A stretch of DNA of 64,000 nucleotides from Symbiodinium natans (taxonomy: Eukaryota; Sar; Dinophyceae; Suessiales; Symbiodiniaceae), in contig CAJNDS010002357.1 in NCBI GenBank assembly GCA_905221605.1, positions 336,331 to 400,330 on the forward strand. The letters are read 5' to 3'. Shown piece by piece: positions 22,035 through 31,937 of the stretch. The notes beneath the pieces were generated by a model, which did no database searches, was not told the origin of the DNA, and saw nothing but the letters and a program-made list of their open reading frames with translations. The position numbers and the translations under genes are program-made. Every line of letters starts with the position of its first letter. The first letter of the stretch is position 1.

Positions 22035-22301
22035 CTACTCGGGACATGCCAGCATCAGCAAACACTCTCGATCTGCGCAGCACAATTGGAAGTGAAGCCA
22101 GCTAAACATGCAAGGATCACGGCCCGCCGCTACTCGGAAAACTACAGCCGGTACATCTTGACTCTCTGTAATAGCAGAACTTGCTGAGCCGCCATTGTTG
22201 AAAACTGAGCTTGCAGCTCTCCACCGCGAAACCGCGCGCTTCCAGACCTCGAGGTCGTGATAGATTCCCCAGATATTATCCAGAAGGATTCCCGGCTGCA
22301 C
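22035..22301 (-). CDS. ORF/exon candidate (88 codons)
   Basis: A frame after a CATGTGCAG acceptor reads GILLDNIWGIYHDLEVWKR and later SSAITESQDVPAVVF, ending at TAG. A second frame over the same bases is also fairly natural, so frame choice is uncertain. No domain is recognised. Confidence 0.35.
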   Translation of the reverse strand: MQPGILLDNIWGIYHDLEVWKRAVSRWRAASSVFNNGGSASSAITESQDVPAVVFRVAAGRDPCMFSWLHFQLCCADRECLLMLACPE

Positions 22302-22819
22302 ATGGGACTATAGCACCCGTCTGCTACTTGAAAGTTTCCGGAGGACTAATGACTTTGTCTGATCGACAGCAGAGAGAACACACACGGAATTTTGGGGAAC
22401 CATTGGTTTACCATATACGACCCTGGACGAAGTTCACCTAAGTGTGCCTGAAGCACTATTCACGGTATTAGAACCTGAAGTCATGACAGCTGTCGTCTGC
22501 AACACAGAATGCGGACGAAAGCACACGAGAGTCCTGAAATCTGCTGCTCATCACAATGTGGCCAAAGACAACGAAACAACAACTTTGGGCATTTCGGGCC
22601 AGGTCGATATCACGATACTGAAAGAGTGTCTTCGTAGAGTGGTGACACCAACAGTGTGCACCACTCCCCTGCATTGCTGAAAGTGGCAAAACACAACTCC
22701 CAATCAGGGCTTCCACACGCACACACGCCAAAGAAAAACTTGATTTGAAAAACTGGGCCATGTGAACCCAGGCGGTAGACTCGGGCTCAGTGGTGAAACC
22801 CTTCATCCCCGACCCCTGG

Positions 22820-23054
22820 CTATCGGGTGCCAGTTCGACGCGCGCCCGCGGCTCCGATAGCTCCGAGATCCCGCCACATGCGGCGGAACGATTTCTGCTG
22901 CAGGTACGGCTGGTGGATCCTCCCCTCTGTTAAAAAAGTCACCGGAAAGGACGTGAGCAAATTCTCGTCTGGCTGTGGAGTCCAACCCTTCACATGCCAC
23001 GAAGATGACAAGATGCGCACGGGCTCCTCATCCATTTTGTAGCACCATGTGGGA
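22820..23054 (-). CDS. terminal exon candidate (78 codons incl. stop)
   Basis: The frame opens at an AG that lies inside the terminal inverted repeat of a MITE-like element (GCAAAG|TCCC) and runs to TAG. The peptide is natural and continuous: YKMDEEPVRILSSSWHVKGW, then a Pro/Asn-rich loop, then QQKSFRRMWRDLG and a basic C-terminus. No family is recognised. The preceding exon 23155-23245 joins in frame only if a non-GT (GA) donor is used. Confidence 0.55.
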
Positions 23055-23145
23055 CTTTGCGAGATAAGGGACCGCTAAAATAGACCCCCAAGCAGTAGGA
23101 TCCCCAGCGGGCCCCAATAAGGTACCCCCAAATTGGGAAACCCCC
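23051..23145. mobile_element. MITE-like intron element, copy 4
   Basis: It begins GGGACTTTGCGAGATAAGGG and ends AATTGGGAAACCCCC with the family core between. It fills the intron between coding exons 23155-23245 and 22820-23054. Confidence 0.7.
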
Positions 23146-23154
23146 ATTTCATAC

Positions 23155-23245
23155 TCTCTGGCTGGCTCCGGGGCAGCGGCCTCCAGCATCCGGCGCATCA
23201 ACGCCATGGTTCAGGTAGTTCCCGACGCGCAGCCTTGTCAAGTGT
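23155..23245 (-). CDS. exon candidate flanked by two MITE introns
   Basis: 1 nt plus 30 codons, the only open frame through the interval. It reads RLRVGNYLNHGVDAPDAGG, Gly/Asp rich with strong third-position G/C. Its acceptor (CACAG) is 3 nt from the end of MITE copy 5, and its donor region lies about 10 nt from MITE copy 4. Unknown function. Confidence 0.5.
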
Positions 23246-23248
23246 CTG

Positions 23249-23341
23249 TGGGGGTTTGCGAAAATAAGGGAAGTTCGCGCAAATAGCAGGATTCCCTTTA
23301 ATAAGCATTCTCAGAAGGTACCCTTGTTTTCGGAAACCTCC
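23249..23341. mobile_element. MITE-like intron element, copy 5
   Basis: GGGGTTTGCGAAAATAAGGG lies at one end and TTTTCGGAAACCTC at the other. It supplies the 3' end of the intron before exon 23155-23245. Confidence 0.7.
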
Positions 23342-23576
23342 ATGTCAGTGTATGTGCATCTGAGACCTAGCTAATTTATGCAACGTCTCTTGAGAAAGGT
23401 GTGCCCAATCCTTGCTGACCTGCTTGGTGCTGGATTGGATGTGTCAAGCCGCCAATGTCCAGAACAATCCAGAACACAATCCAGAAGTGCGCAAAAACTT
23501 CCAAGACCCCGAGATTCGATTTTTGATAGCGCTTTTTGGCGCAAGGCTTTGAGGTTTAGGATTGGGATGTTCCTCC

Positions 23577-23655
23577 TTATACTAACAGTCCTTAGTAGGG
23601 ATTGTAATAGGGGGTACCTTCTATTTGTAAGTATAAGGGGGAACACCAAGTTTAG
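23577..23655. mobile_element. degenerate MITE-like copy 6
   Basis: Only the core words AGTCCTTAGTAGGGATTGTA, AGGGGGTACCTT and GTATAAGGGGG remain, with no clear terminal inverted repeats. Confidence 0.35.
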
Positions 23656-23732
23656 GAGTCCTTGTGAGCCCTGAAGCTGCCTCGGGTTCAGGGGGCAAAC
23701 GAAGCCCCTGAAATCCCTGGGTCGAAAACTGC

Positions 23733-23789
23733 GTGCTGGGATTCCGGCACCATGGCATAGATCCTCTTCAGCGCCTGGCTCTGGCGCAC
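23733..23789 (-). CDS. exon candidate (19 codons) with GC donor
   Basis: Every third position is G or C except two (reads VRQSQALKRIYAMVPESQH). The acceptor is ACGCAG and the donor CAC|GCAGTT. The 11-mer CCAGCACGCAG occurs at both exon-intron junctions, so the exact splice points are ambiguous. It is probably upstream in the same gene as 23155-23245. Unknown function. Confidence 0.55.
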
Positions 23790-24386
23790 CTGCGTGCTGG
23801 ATTGTTGGGGCGATTGGGGCTGTTAAGGGGGAGCGCACGCCAAGGGCTTGCACTTCAGAAGGATTCGGAGTTGGTGCTTTGGGCTTGGGTGGCTCGGCGC
23901 GGCTTCAGTTGCTGAAGCTTCAGACCGGATTCTCATGCCTTTGCCGTGTATCTGAAGATGTCGGGGGGCAGCGGGGTTTAGGAAAACAACGCCACTTAAC
24001 AAGAAGAATCCAAAGCTGTCATGGAAGAGCCCGCAAGCCCCAAACAGCAAAGACTCAAAGCATCTCAAAGCCCAAAACAAAGAGGCGCGCGCCTCGTTGC
24101 AGGCTTCTTGGAGGGTGCGGATGCGGGCCTCAGAACAATTTTTGGGGCGGAGGGGCAGGTTTGGGGTTCTGTCAATTCTTGCCACCCCTAAGGTCAAAAA
24201 TGTCAAGAGCCCAACAGTTGCCTTCGGCTTTGACATGCTCTGCCTGCTTCGTGCTTCCTTTCTTTCATTTGTTCTGCCTTTTTGGGGTCCTTGCTTTGGG
24301 CGTGCGACGTTCGCTGTTGTTGCTTGCTAAGTTCCATCGTTTGCTCTCAGCACCCCTGGAAGTTTAAGAGTCTTCCTGTTGGATAC

Positions 24387-24492
24387 CTGGCTGCTACCCG
24401 GAATTTTGGGCAGCATCTTGGCTTCCAGGCCTCCAATCCAGCCCTGAGCCCAGGCATCGTCTTCCCGAAGAGGAGGCACTTCACTCGGGCCT
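24387..24492 (-). CDS. exon candidate (35 codons)
   Basis: 1 nt plus 35 codons between GCTGCAG and CCAG|GTATCC. It reads GPSEVPPLREDDAWAQGW and then GLEAKMLPKIPG. Third positions are mostly G/C. No family is recognised. Probably the same minus-strand locus as the 22.8-23.8 kb exons. Confidence 0.5.
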
Positions 24493-25054
24493 CTGCAGCG
24501 CTTTTGACTTTGAGGCATTTGGGGTTTGGGGTTCCGGGTTTGGGGATCACAGGGAGGGCATGCCGGGGCGCCGGCGGCTGTTTTAAAGACAACTTGTGGG
24601 CTGAAAAAAAAGCAGCAAACCCCATGCGAGCTCCATGCGAGTCATGTCCTGCCGCGGCCTTCAGCCGCGGGATGCGTGCCAAGGGCAGCAGCTGCCGCCT
24701 TGGACAGACTTTCGACGGCCGAGCACGCAAAGCCCGAACAAAGAGCCACGAACCCTGGGCCGAAAACGGACTCTAAACTCCAGGTCCCCCGGAACTCGTT
24801 CAGAGCACGGTTTCCCAATGACCTTCTCAGGGGACCACTCCACGTCACGCAGGTTCTCCGTAGGCCCGTCGTAGGAAGCCAACATCTCGGTGGACCTTGT
24901 GAAGGCTTTGCTTCAAAGGCCCTGGGCTTTCTGAGTAGGGATCTTGGGGTTGCAAGGGTTTCAAAAAAAGGCAGAAGGGCTTTGGGCTTTCTGCGAGGAG
25001 CTCCGGGATCTCTTGTGCCTTTGCAGATGGCCCATGCTGGTGTGAAGTTTTCAG

Positions 25055-25309
25055 ATGTCTGCGGCCGTTTTTCGTTGGTACCCCCACAAGGAGCCCCTGA
25101 AGCACCTCTACTTCCACATAGCCGAGGGGCTCCAGGAGAGGCGGCAGAAGGAACTCGTGGATGTGCTCCAAAGTCTGGCGGCTGCGGAACTTCGGAACTA
25201 CCAAAAAAAAGAGAATCCGATGCTCAGCGCGCCTGAGGTCAACAACCCCAAACTTCAAAACCTGGCCTCGGTGCTGATGGGATGCTGGAGCCTGCGCTGC
25301 ACAGCTTAA
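25055..25309 (+). CDS. plus-strand exon candidate (acidic/helical)
   Basis: The frame starts with ATG right after a TTTTCAG acceptor. Its first 28 of 30 codons end in G or C, far more than the opposite strand. It reads WYPHKEPLKHLYFHIAEG, then a charged helix QERRQKELVDVLQSLAAAEL. A GTCAAC donor near 25,236 or the stop at 25,309 may end it. Unknown family. The strand differs from most of the window, so this is a separate gene. Confidence 0.5.
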   Translation: MSAAVFRWYPHKEPLKHLYFHIAEGLQERRQKELVDVLQSLAAAELRNYQKKENPMLSAPEVNNPKLQNLASVLMGCWSLRCTA

Positions 25310-25338
25310 CACACTTGGCTCTCAAACATTTTGAGATG

Positions 25339-25395
25339 GTGGTTTCCGAAATTGAGGGTACCTTATTGGGGTCCTTATGGGGTCTATGCGGTCAG
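25339..25395. mobile_element. truncated MITE-like copy 7
   Basis: One terminus (GGTTTCCGAAATTGAGGG) and the CCTTATTGGGGTCCTTAT core are intact. The other half is missing. It lies between the two plus-strand exons. Confidence 0.55.
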
Positions 25396-25657
25396 AGGAT
25401 CAAAGGGGCCATCGTTAAAAAGGGCTCCGCTCCAACCCGCCCTGAATTCTCAGAAGTCTCATCCCGATTCTCAAATCCCAAAGCCCCAACTCCCACCCAA
25501 ACCCCCGACCAACCTATACAAGTTCGATTTAAGATCAAGAGATAAGGGACAAGAGAACCTGTGGTCCTGGCTACTGGGTGATTGCTTGCAAGGCTTGGAA
25601 GCTACGAAAACCTCTCAGTGTGCTCACGGGAAAAGACATGAGGTGACCGCACCTCAG

Positions 25658-25741
25658 GCCGCGCACCACATCGCACAACTCTTCTGTGGGCAGCGCCTTT
25701 TTTGGGCGGAGCTGCTGTGGGTTTCGGACTTCTGTGCGGAG
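25658..25741 (+). CDS. plus-strand exon candidate (28 codons)
   Basis: ACCTCAG acceptor and GAG|GTCAGA donor, phase 0-0. It reads AAHHIAQLFCGQRLFWAELL. An antisense frame is also plausible, so strand is not certain. Confidence 0.35.
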
Positions 25742-26177
25742 GTCAGAGTCGGAGGTTGCCAAGTTCCATTCGAACTGGAAATTGGGTTTGGAGAAGGTTC
25801 AAGCCTTCTCCTCGCCACTGAGCCAAAGTCGCAATCCAAAGAAAGTTCAAACTTCAGAACTTCATAGCTTCTCCCAATCCCAAAGCTGTTAGCTCTGTAG
25901 CTTGGGAGGCTACGTGTGGGCAGTTGCGGAGTGGCTTGTGAGGGAAGGTCCGTTGATCGAGTTGAGGCCAGCGCAACTTGCCGCAGAATAATCGCAAGGT
26001 TCTGAGCCTGCCAAGCAACGAGCAACAACAGAGCGGCATGAAAACTCTTAGCAGGATCGGGCAAGCAGAAGCCTGAGAGCGAGCTGTTCTTTGTACCGCG
26101 TTGTTTCTACTGACCTAGTTATTGACAGTGTGGAGAGACTCTGCCTTGCGATTCTGCAATGCTTGGGGGAAGTCAGC

Positions 26178-26258
26178 CTGGCGCCCACTCTGGGCCAAAA
26201 ACGCCGAACTCGAAACAGGCCGGTGCGACCCGTTTGGGGTCCATGAGGCACATCTTGC
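26178..26258 (-). CDS. exon candidate (26 codons)
   Basis: 2 nt, 26 codons and 1 nt between TTGACAG and a GC donor (CCAG|GCTGAC). It reads KMCLMDPKRVAPACFEFG with G/C third positions. It lies downstream of a gene end at 26,821. Unknown. Confidence 0.5.
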
Positions 26259-26396
26259 CTGTCAAGACTCCCGTCTCTTCAGGCTCAAGAGTGTCCCCAC
26301 ATCAAAAAAAGCGAAGAACACGTGCAGCCTCGCTAGACGAGACTGGGCCTTTTGGACGCAGCCTCAGAAGCATATAGATTTTAAGCCACCCTTTTT

Positions 26397-26665
26397 TGGT
26401 AGAGATACTCTGGGGTTGGGCACTCCAGCAACTCTGGGGCTGGGCACTGCGGGGACAATCTGGGGTTGGGCACTCCAGGGAGACTCTGGGGTGGGGCATT
26501 CCAGGGAGACTCTGGGGCTGGGCAGCGGGGACATTCTGGATGGGCACTCGAGGAACTCTCTCTGGGGTTGGGCCTCTGGCGTTGGGCACTCCAGGGAGAC
26601 GGGCACCCCAGAAAGTCTTAGAGTTGGGCACTCCAGGACACTTTGGGGTTGGGCACTCCAGGGAT
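26397..26665. repeat. about 30-bp minisatellite (GGGCACTCCAGGGAGACTCTGGGGTT)
   Basis: Eight to nine imperfect tandem copies. They open translated repeats on both strands (GWALQG..., VPNPRVSLEC...) that are not genes. Confidence 0.9.
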
Positions 26666-26820
26666 GCGCGAGGAGTAGACCGGGCGAGGAGAAAAGAGTT
26701 TCGGGGAAGGAGAAGAGTTCCGGGCGAGGAGAAGACTTGAGTTAAAAATCTAACAACCCCACACCGAGGGTGGGGAAAAACATAAAGACAACATTGCATA
26801 CAGACATTTTCGAAAGCCTT

Positions 26821-26957
26821 CTATGGTCTTGCACTACTGTCTGATGTTTCGGACAGCTTCATGTTCATGGAAGTAAAGACGCCCTGTAGCTGTCCTTGCT
26901 CGTTGTCGCACACAGAAAGTGTCAGGCGCGCACAACAATCGCCTGTCCTCCTCGTGC
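26821..26957 (-). CDS. terminal exon candidate (45 codons incl. stop)
   Basis: It follows a GCACCAG (or GGACAG) acceptor with 2 leftover nt and reads RLTLSVCDNEQGQLQGVF and then MNMKLSETSDSS to TAG. Third positions are strongly G/C. The alternating hydrophobic pattern suggests beta strands, but no family is claimed. Confidence 0.55.
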
Positions 26958-27455
26958 CTGGTGCCAATCCAAGCGCAATGACTCCAACGGATCACCATCT
27001 CATAGCTTTGAAAAAGGGGCCTCCAGTTTATATATTGGTATACGTGGGTGTCAGTCATGAAATCGGCGCTTGGTACTAAGCTTGGTGGATTTTTCGGCGG
27101 CCATAGCACTTTGGCCATTGCATGAATTGAAACACCCACGAAAGTGTCACTCATACCCGCATTGCGATGTTCGCAATCCACATTTGTCATACTCGCCGTC
27201 TGTGGATCCAAAGGCGGCCCAGTGTTGTCGTCATCATATTATGACCACCGTCAACCGACACAAGCTGCCACTTGTTGCTATCAATTTGCCGATGTCGGTA
27301 TTGTCGCTCGACGAGCTCCATGACGAAGCCCTAGCTGATGAATCATGTCATGGTCCCATCCCAGGGCGCTAACCCGGGTAGGAAGTGGGAATCCATGCCG
27401 GTGTGTAGAAACACCCAGCGCGCATTCGTACACGTCCACGTTGTAGTTTAAAAAG

Positions 27456-27931
27456 GTGTGTGTGTGTGTGTGTGTCAAGGAATGAAAGAATGAAAGAATG
27501 AAAGAATAAAAGAATGAAAGAATGAAAGAATGAAAGAATGAAAGAATGAAAGAATGAAAGAATGAAAGAATGAAAGAATGAAAGAATGAAAGAATGAAAG
27601 AATGAAAGAATGAAAGAATGAAAGAATGAAAGAATGAAAGAATGAAAGAATGAAGGAATGAAGGAATGAAGGAATGAAGGAATGAAGGAATGAAGGAATG
27701 AAGGAATGAAGGAATGAAGGAATGAAGGAATGAAGGAATGAAAGAATGAAGGAATGAAAGAATGAAAGAATGAAAGAATGAAGGAATGAAAGAATGAAGG
27801 AATGAAAGAATGAAAGAATGAAAGAATGAAAGAATGAAAGAATGAAAGAATGAAAGAATGAAAGAATGAAAGAATGAAAGAATGAAAGAATGAAAGATTG
27901 AAAGATTGAAAGATTGAAAGAATGAAAGAAT
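27456..27931. repeat. (TG)n followed by an 8-bp GAATGAAA minisatellite
   Basis: (GT)9 is followed by about 56 octamers, with an internal block of GAATGAAG variants (27,650-27,735) and GATTGAAA near the end. Eight is not a multiple of three, yet all frames stay open on the minus strand (FFHSFIL...), a pure repeat artefact. Confidence 0.95.
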
Positions 27932-28087
27932 GAAATTGCTTGTTTGTGACGCACATTTGTTTTTGGACCGGACAATCTCTTGCCAACTTACCACCGAACA
28001 GTTGGGCAATGAGTCGATCGGATCAGTCAACAAAAAAATGCATTGATTGCCCCACAGCGGAGCAGGGCCAACCCCAAAACTTCTCCC

Positions 28088-28290
28088 CGAAACCCTAAAC
28101 CCCAAACCCTAACCCCTAAACCCTAACCCCTCGGACAAAAGGTGCAACCGAATTCCTGACCTTGACTGCCCTGATGGGCCTGTGAGGCCCCTTACTGGTA
28201 CTTCAAACTACAAGGAGGGCTTTAGGGTTTCGGGCTTTATGCCTTTAGGGCTTTAAGCCTTTAGGGCTTTAGGGCTTTAGGGCTTTAGGC
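28088..28290. repeat. two interstitial telomere-like tracts in opposite orientation
   Basis: CCCTAAACCCC at 28,090-28,130 and GGGCTTTA/TTTAGGG at 28,215-28,290 form a loose inverted pair separated by about 90 bp. Confidence 0.7.
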
Positions 28291-28421
28291 TTTGCCAGGC
28301 CGAGCCTGAGCCGGACTTTCCAGGTGGGACCGGCGTGCAGGTGATAGGGGCACCCGCACCTTCTACCAGCGGCCACAAGGGGCTCCGCAGTTTTTAGGAT
28401 TCGGGTGCTTCTTCAAATTAT

Positions 28422-28522
28422 GGGGGGGTTTACGAAAATGGGGGACCCTTAAAATAGCAAGTTAGCAGGATTCCCTTATTATAAGGACCCCAATAATGTA
28501 CCCCCTAACTTCGGAATCCCCC
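28422..28522. mobile_element. MITE-like element, copy 8 (near full length)
   Basis: GGGGGTTTACGAAAATGGGG is the left end and CTTCGGAATCCCCC the right, with AGGATTCCCTTATTATAAGG inside. No reliable flanking exons were found. Confidence 0.7.
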
Positions 28523-29503
28523 AAGTCTTGAAGAGCTGGTTCGACGTCACAGAGTCTACATGCACACAACGTGCGGTACACGCACAAGTTCGCCCTCACA
28601 ACACTTGAAGCCGACCGAACAACTCAGCACAGGCTGCCTAGGCTTCGCTCTGAAGGGGTAAACAGCCGCTCCAGCTGCTTGGTGTCCAAGGGTGGTGCCT
28701 CGTTCAAAAAAAAGGTTTCGCAGAGGATGGTTGCGGGCTTAGTGACTTAGTGTCATGCATTGCGGAAGAGGAGATGCATACTCACGGGAGTAAACTTCCA
28801 CCTGGGCAATAAGTAACAAAGCATCCTCCTACTCTCACATTCCGAACTTCAAAGTCACGGCATGCAAGCTTTCAATCCACAACTTCCCTCTAGCAAACTG
28901 CAATGAGCCCAGTCTGTTATGACGGTTCGTACCTTCCAGATTCTAACAGGACCAAAACGAACCCACCAACAGCCTAGTCTTTGGCCTAATCTGCAAGGAC
29001 CTACTGGTTTGACGTTAACAGTACCAGGCATCTCTACGGCATCATGCTGGACCATGCCGCAGAGATATGAAGACAGAATCAATACGAGTAGCATGCACGA
29101 ACTGACCGAATAACAGTGTTTTCCTTCTCGGTTTGGAGGAGAGCCACTGCCTGTGAGGCTGACTATATCGTTTGGGTTGAGGGGATTGGGGCGTAAGTCT
29201 CTTTAGGGTTTGTCACTCAGGTGCTCAAAGATGCTCAGAGCGCTGCCACCTTATCCCAAGCCTGGAGCTCCTGCCGAAGCGCAGATGTGGGATGGGGCCC
29301 AGGGCACACACACACACACACAGCCAGGTTTGGGTGTTCTGATCAGTCGGCTTTGGGTCTTGCTGATGTGGCAGTGCCTTAGACCCTCATCCCTGACTCG
29401 TATCAATAAGACAGACCGCAGTCGCGGCCAAAAGAGATCTTAAGCTGAAGCCCCAGCTGTTTGAAGCTCCCAAACACGAAAGGCACAAAACCTATGCGCA
29501 AAC
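28523..29503. other. no convincing gene
   Basis: A short plus frame after the MITE (LEELVRRHRVYMHTTC) ends at a GTACAC donor but has weak codon bias. A (CA)n run lies at 29,308-29,325. Confidence 0.4.
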
Positions 29504-29552
29504 TCCACAACGCTCCTCGAAGATAGTGTTGTCCAGAGTTGCCGGCGGAAGC
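29504..29552 (-). CDS. possible second FH2 exon (TIFEE)
   Basis: It reads LPPATLDNTIFEERCG before a GTTTGC donor. FH2 domains often carry a TIF/TVW-EE segment soon after the LHWK motif, which is encoded at 30037-30102. The phases of these two exons do not join directly, so an intervening exon or chance must be invoked. Confidence 0.3.
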
Positions 29553-29702
29553 CTTGGTGCTAAGGCTTCGTGGGGTTACAAGTAGGGGCTGTGAGGGGGT
29601 GGGGGTCGGGATGCGAGGCTTAGAAGTGGGCGAGTTAAGGGCTTCCCGCGCGGTTGGCTTCAGGCGTGCGGGATCGGGATAATCCGAGCATCTGATTAAT
29701 TA

Positions 29703-29825
29703 ATACCCCCACATTTAAAGAAATATTTTTTGGCCGGAAGCCCGCCGGAAGACTACTTTCCATTAGGTTGGATTTCGTATGGGACAAACCCCCCACATTT
29801 AAAGGAATTTTTTTTGGGGGGGTTC
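29703..29825. repeat. duplicated CCCCCACATTTAAAG-T-rich module
   Basis: CCCCCACATTTAAAGAAATATTTTTTGG (about 29,706-29,733) recurs as CCCCCACATTTAAAGGAATTTTTTTTGG (about 29,790-29,818), a direct repeat about 84 bp apart. Confidence 0.6.
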
Positions 29826-30036
29826 AAAAATCTGTCGGCAGGCTTCTTGTTTTGCTTGCGGAGACGCAAAGCTACAGCACCTCAGGGATCTGCATCGTAT
29901 TGTTTTTAATAGAGAATCAATACAGGGCCACAGTCCAACTATTGCGGAACCCTGCATTCCTTATTGTGAGGGGGGGGGGGGGGCCCCCCACCCACTAATC
30001 AGAAGCTCGGATTATCTCGGGTGTTGGGTTTAGAAC

Positions 30037-30102
30037 GTCAAAGTCTTGTCCAAGCGGCAGCTTCCAGTGCAGACGCTTGCCGAAAGGGGGCGGTGGCGGT
30101 GC
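30037..30102 (-). CDS. FH1/FH2-junction-like exon of a possible formin
   Basis: 22 codons in phase 0-0 between CTGCAG and GAC|GTTCTA. It reads PPPPPFGKRLHWKLP and then LGQDFD. A proline run followed by a basic residue and (L)HWK is the typical start of the formin FH2 domain, which nucleates actin filaments. Five upstream exons (30647-32020) join with consistent phase. Only this junction supports the family, and the remaining FH2 exons were not found in the window with confidence. Confidence 0.45.
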
Positions 30103-30342
30103 CTGCAGGCCGCAGGGCCGTGGGTAGAGTTGAACGATCCTGAGCCTAGGGCCAAAGGGCTGGAGTCGACACAGGGTGGCAGTGGGGTCGAAACATCCTG
30201 ATCTAGCACCAAACACTCCTCTAATTAAAAAGCTACCTCAAGCCTGGACCTCCCATCAAGAGCGCCCCCGCCTTGCCCATGGACTGCCTTCGGTTGGGAG
30301 GCTGCCTGCGTGTCGGAATGATCGTCGCTTCGGTCCCCGGAG

Positions 30343-30538
30343 GGGAGGGGAGGGGAGGGAGAGAGATAGAGGGAGAGAGAGGCAGAGAAAGGCAAAGAGA
30401 GGGAGAGGGAGAAGAGGGAGAGAGGGAGAGAGAGAGGGAGAGAGAGAGGGAGAGAGAGAGGGAGAGAGAGGGAGAGAGAGGGAGAGAGAGGGAGAGAGAG
30501 GGAGAGAGAGGGAGAGAGAGGGAGAGAGAGGGAGAGAC
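30343..30538. repeat. GGGAGAGA microsatellite
   Basis: (GGGAGAGAGA)n with a tandem period of 8-10 lies inside the intron before exon 30037-30102. It creates REGERERE/LSLSPSLS frames that are not genes. Confidence 0.9.
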
Positions 30539-30646
30539 ATGGAGCGCGTCCTTCCTTTCAAGGCGGCAGTGTGAACGATAACTTCAGCAACTCACGGAGC
30601 CTGGCCGAGTCCTTGCTTCCAGGCGCTGGCGGTGGCGGAGGCTTAC

Positions 30647-30700
30647 TTTTCGCCTTGCGACACTGGGCTGACTGGGCTGTGGATTCCCCGCCTCCGAAAG
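30647..30700 (-). CDS. exon of the formin-like model (18 codons)
   Basis: Excellent sites on both sides: GCGCTTGCAG acceptor and AAAA|GTAAGC donor. Phase 0-0. It reads LSEAGNPQPSQPSVARRK, a Pro/Gln/Ser-rich linker fitting a region just before an FH1 proline run. Confidence 0.55.
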
Positions 30701-31363
30701 CTGCAAGCGCCAACATGCCAGGATACAGGAACCCAGAAGCCTCACCCTACACGACGACTGCTGCTCTCGCCATTCCCTGCCTTTGGGCCGCCTTTGGGCG
30801 GAGGCGGAGGCCCCTTGCCTTCTCAGAGCTCCGAAAGAGGGCGCAAGGCTTCTGCCACGTTCGGGGGGTCCGAGCCGCAGGCTCAAAAAGCTCAAAAAGG
30901 CGAGCTAAGGTTTTGGTATCTGGCCAATCGAGTTGCAAGGAAACCAGCTTCCAGCCGTCAACTTGGAAGCAGACCGTCAGCTAGCAGAACCGTGGCCGGA
31001 ATGATGCACTACAACCTCGGATCTTTGAATCCAAAACCCTTCTCAATCCCAAAAAATGCCGTCCTGTGGCCCAAGGCTGAAAATTGAAGACTTCAGACCC
31101 TGAACCTCAGGCAAGCCTGAATTCGTAACCCTAAAAGCCAATACTGTCAAAAACCTCGAAACCAGCTTCCACCCTGTAGAAACCCACGAAAGTCGAAAGG
31201 AAACCCACATCTCCCCCCAAAGTAACCCAGAAGCCTCTGACCCCCCCCCCCCGGCGCGGCCTTTAGCACCTGGTGGCTTGGCTCGGCCTGCGGCGGCCAA
31301 GGGTTCTCTTGGAAGCCGGATGCAATGAACGGGCTTTCAAGTTCTAGGGTGAGTCTATCAGGC

Positions 31364-31426
31364 GTCATCGAGTTTGTGGGGCTTCGGGACAGGGGAAGAT
31401 GTAAGGTCACTCGAGGAACGGCGCAG
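31364..31426 (-). CDS. exon of the formin-like model (21 codons)
   Basis: Phase 0-0, GCAAG acceptor and GC donor (GAC|GCCTGA). It reads LRRSSSDLTSSPVPKPHK, a Ser/Pro/basic linker. It joins 31514-31572 upstream and 30647-30700 downstream in frame. Confidence 0.5.
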
Positions 31427-31513
31427 CTTGCGCAAGGTTCGTCGTGGGGGAATACTCGCAGGAAGTGTAGAAAAAAACACCGGAGCGGGGCTAGCTTCAC
31501 GACGCGGCCGTGC

Positions 31514-31572
31514 CTTTCGCAGCAGGCTTCGGCCTGCCATGGGGTAGGCGCTGGAGCTGATGATTGCCACGT
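31514..31572 (-). CDS. exon of the formin-like model (19 codons)
   Basis: 2 nt plus 19 codons, CTGCAAG acceptor and GC donor (AAG|GCACGG). It reads VAIISSSAYPMAGRSLLRK. Its leading 2 nt complete the codon left by exon 31719-31796. Confidence 0.55.
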
Positions 31573-31718
31573 CTTGCAGACGAGGACGCTTCGCTTTCAA
31601 GCAAGTTGAAACCCCAAGGCTGCACGACTCCCTTTCGACCTCGGTCTTGGTTCCTAAACGCTCTAAGCCCTTTAGCGTCAGAACTGAGAGCACAACTCAG
31701 AGTTGTCCTGGCTAGAGC

Positions 31719-31796
31719 CTGGGACGCGGCAGACAGGCAGACAAGGCCGGGGCCCCCGCATGGTGAGCAGCACCCAGTGGTCAGACTCGGCGTCCT
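31719..31796 (-). CDS. exon of the formin-like model (25 codons)
   Basis: 2 nt, 25 codons and 1 nt between GCCAAG and a GC donor (CAG|GCTCTAG). It reads DAESDHWVLLTMRGPRPCL with G/C-ending codons. The upstream intron (31797-31937) is 141 nt and contains MITE copy 9. Confidence 0.6.
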
Positions 31797-31855
31797 CTTG
31801 GCGTGGCAAATGACGGGCTCTCCGACTCCCAACTCAAACCTCCTTCAAATCCTTG

Positions 31856-31929
31856 ATTGGGTCCCATTTTAAGGGGATCCTGCTATTTGGGGGTCTATAT
31901 TCGGGATCCCCGATTTTCGTAAACCCCCC
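31856..31929. mobile_element. MITE-like intron element, copy 9
   Basis: One end is intact (GATTTTCGTAAACCCCCC) with the TGCTATTTGGGGGTCTATAT core. The other end is eroded. On the minus strand it begins about 8 nt after the donor of exon 31938-32020. Confidence 0.7.
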
Positions 31930-31937
31930 AGATTTAC

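Noticed and set aside
25055-25312. Antisense frame at 24,845-25,312 (minus) as the real gene
   Set aside because: Its third-position G/C is clearly lower than the plus frame, which also has a good acceptor right before its ATG.
27281-28105. Minus frames of 166-274 codons made of FFHSFIL repeats
   Set aside because: They come entirely from the GAATGAAA octamer array. All three frames stay open for the same reason.
30176-30581. EREGERE-type plus frames and LSLSPSLS minus frames
   Set aside because: Products of the GGGAGAGA microsatellite inside an intron.
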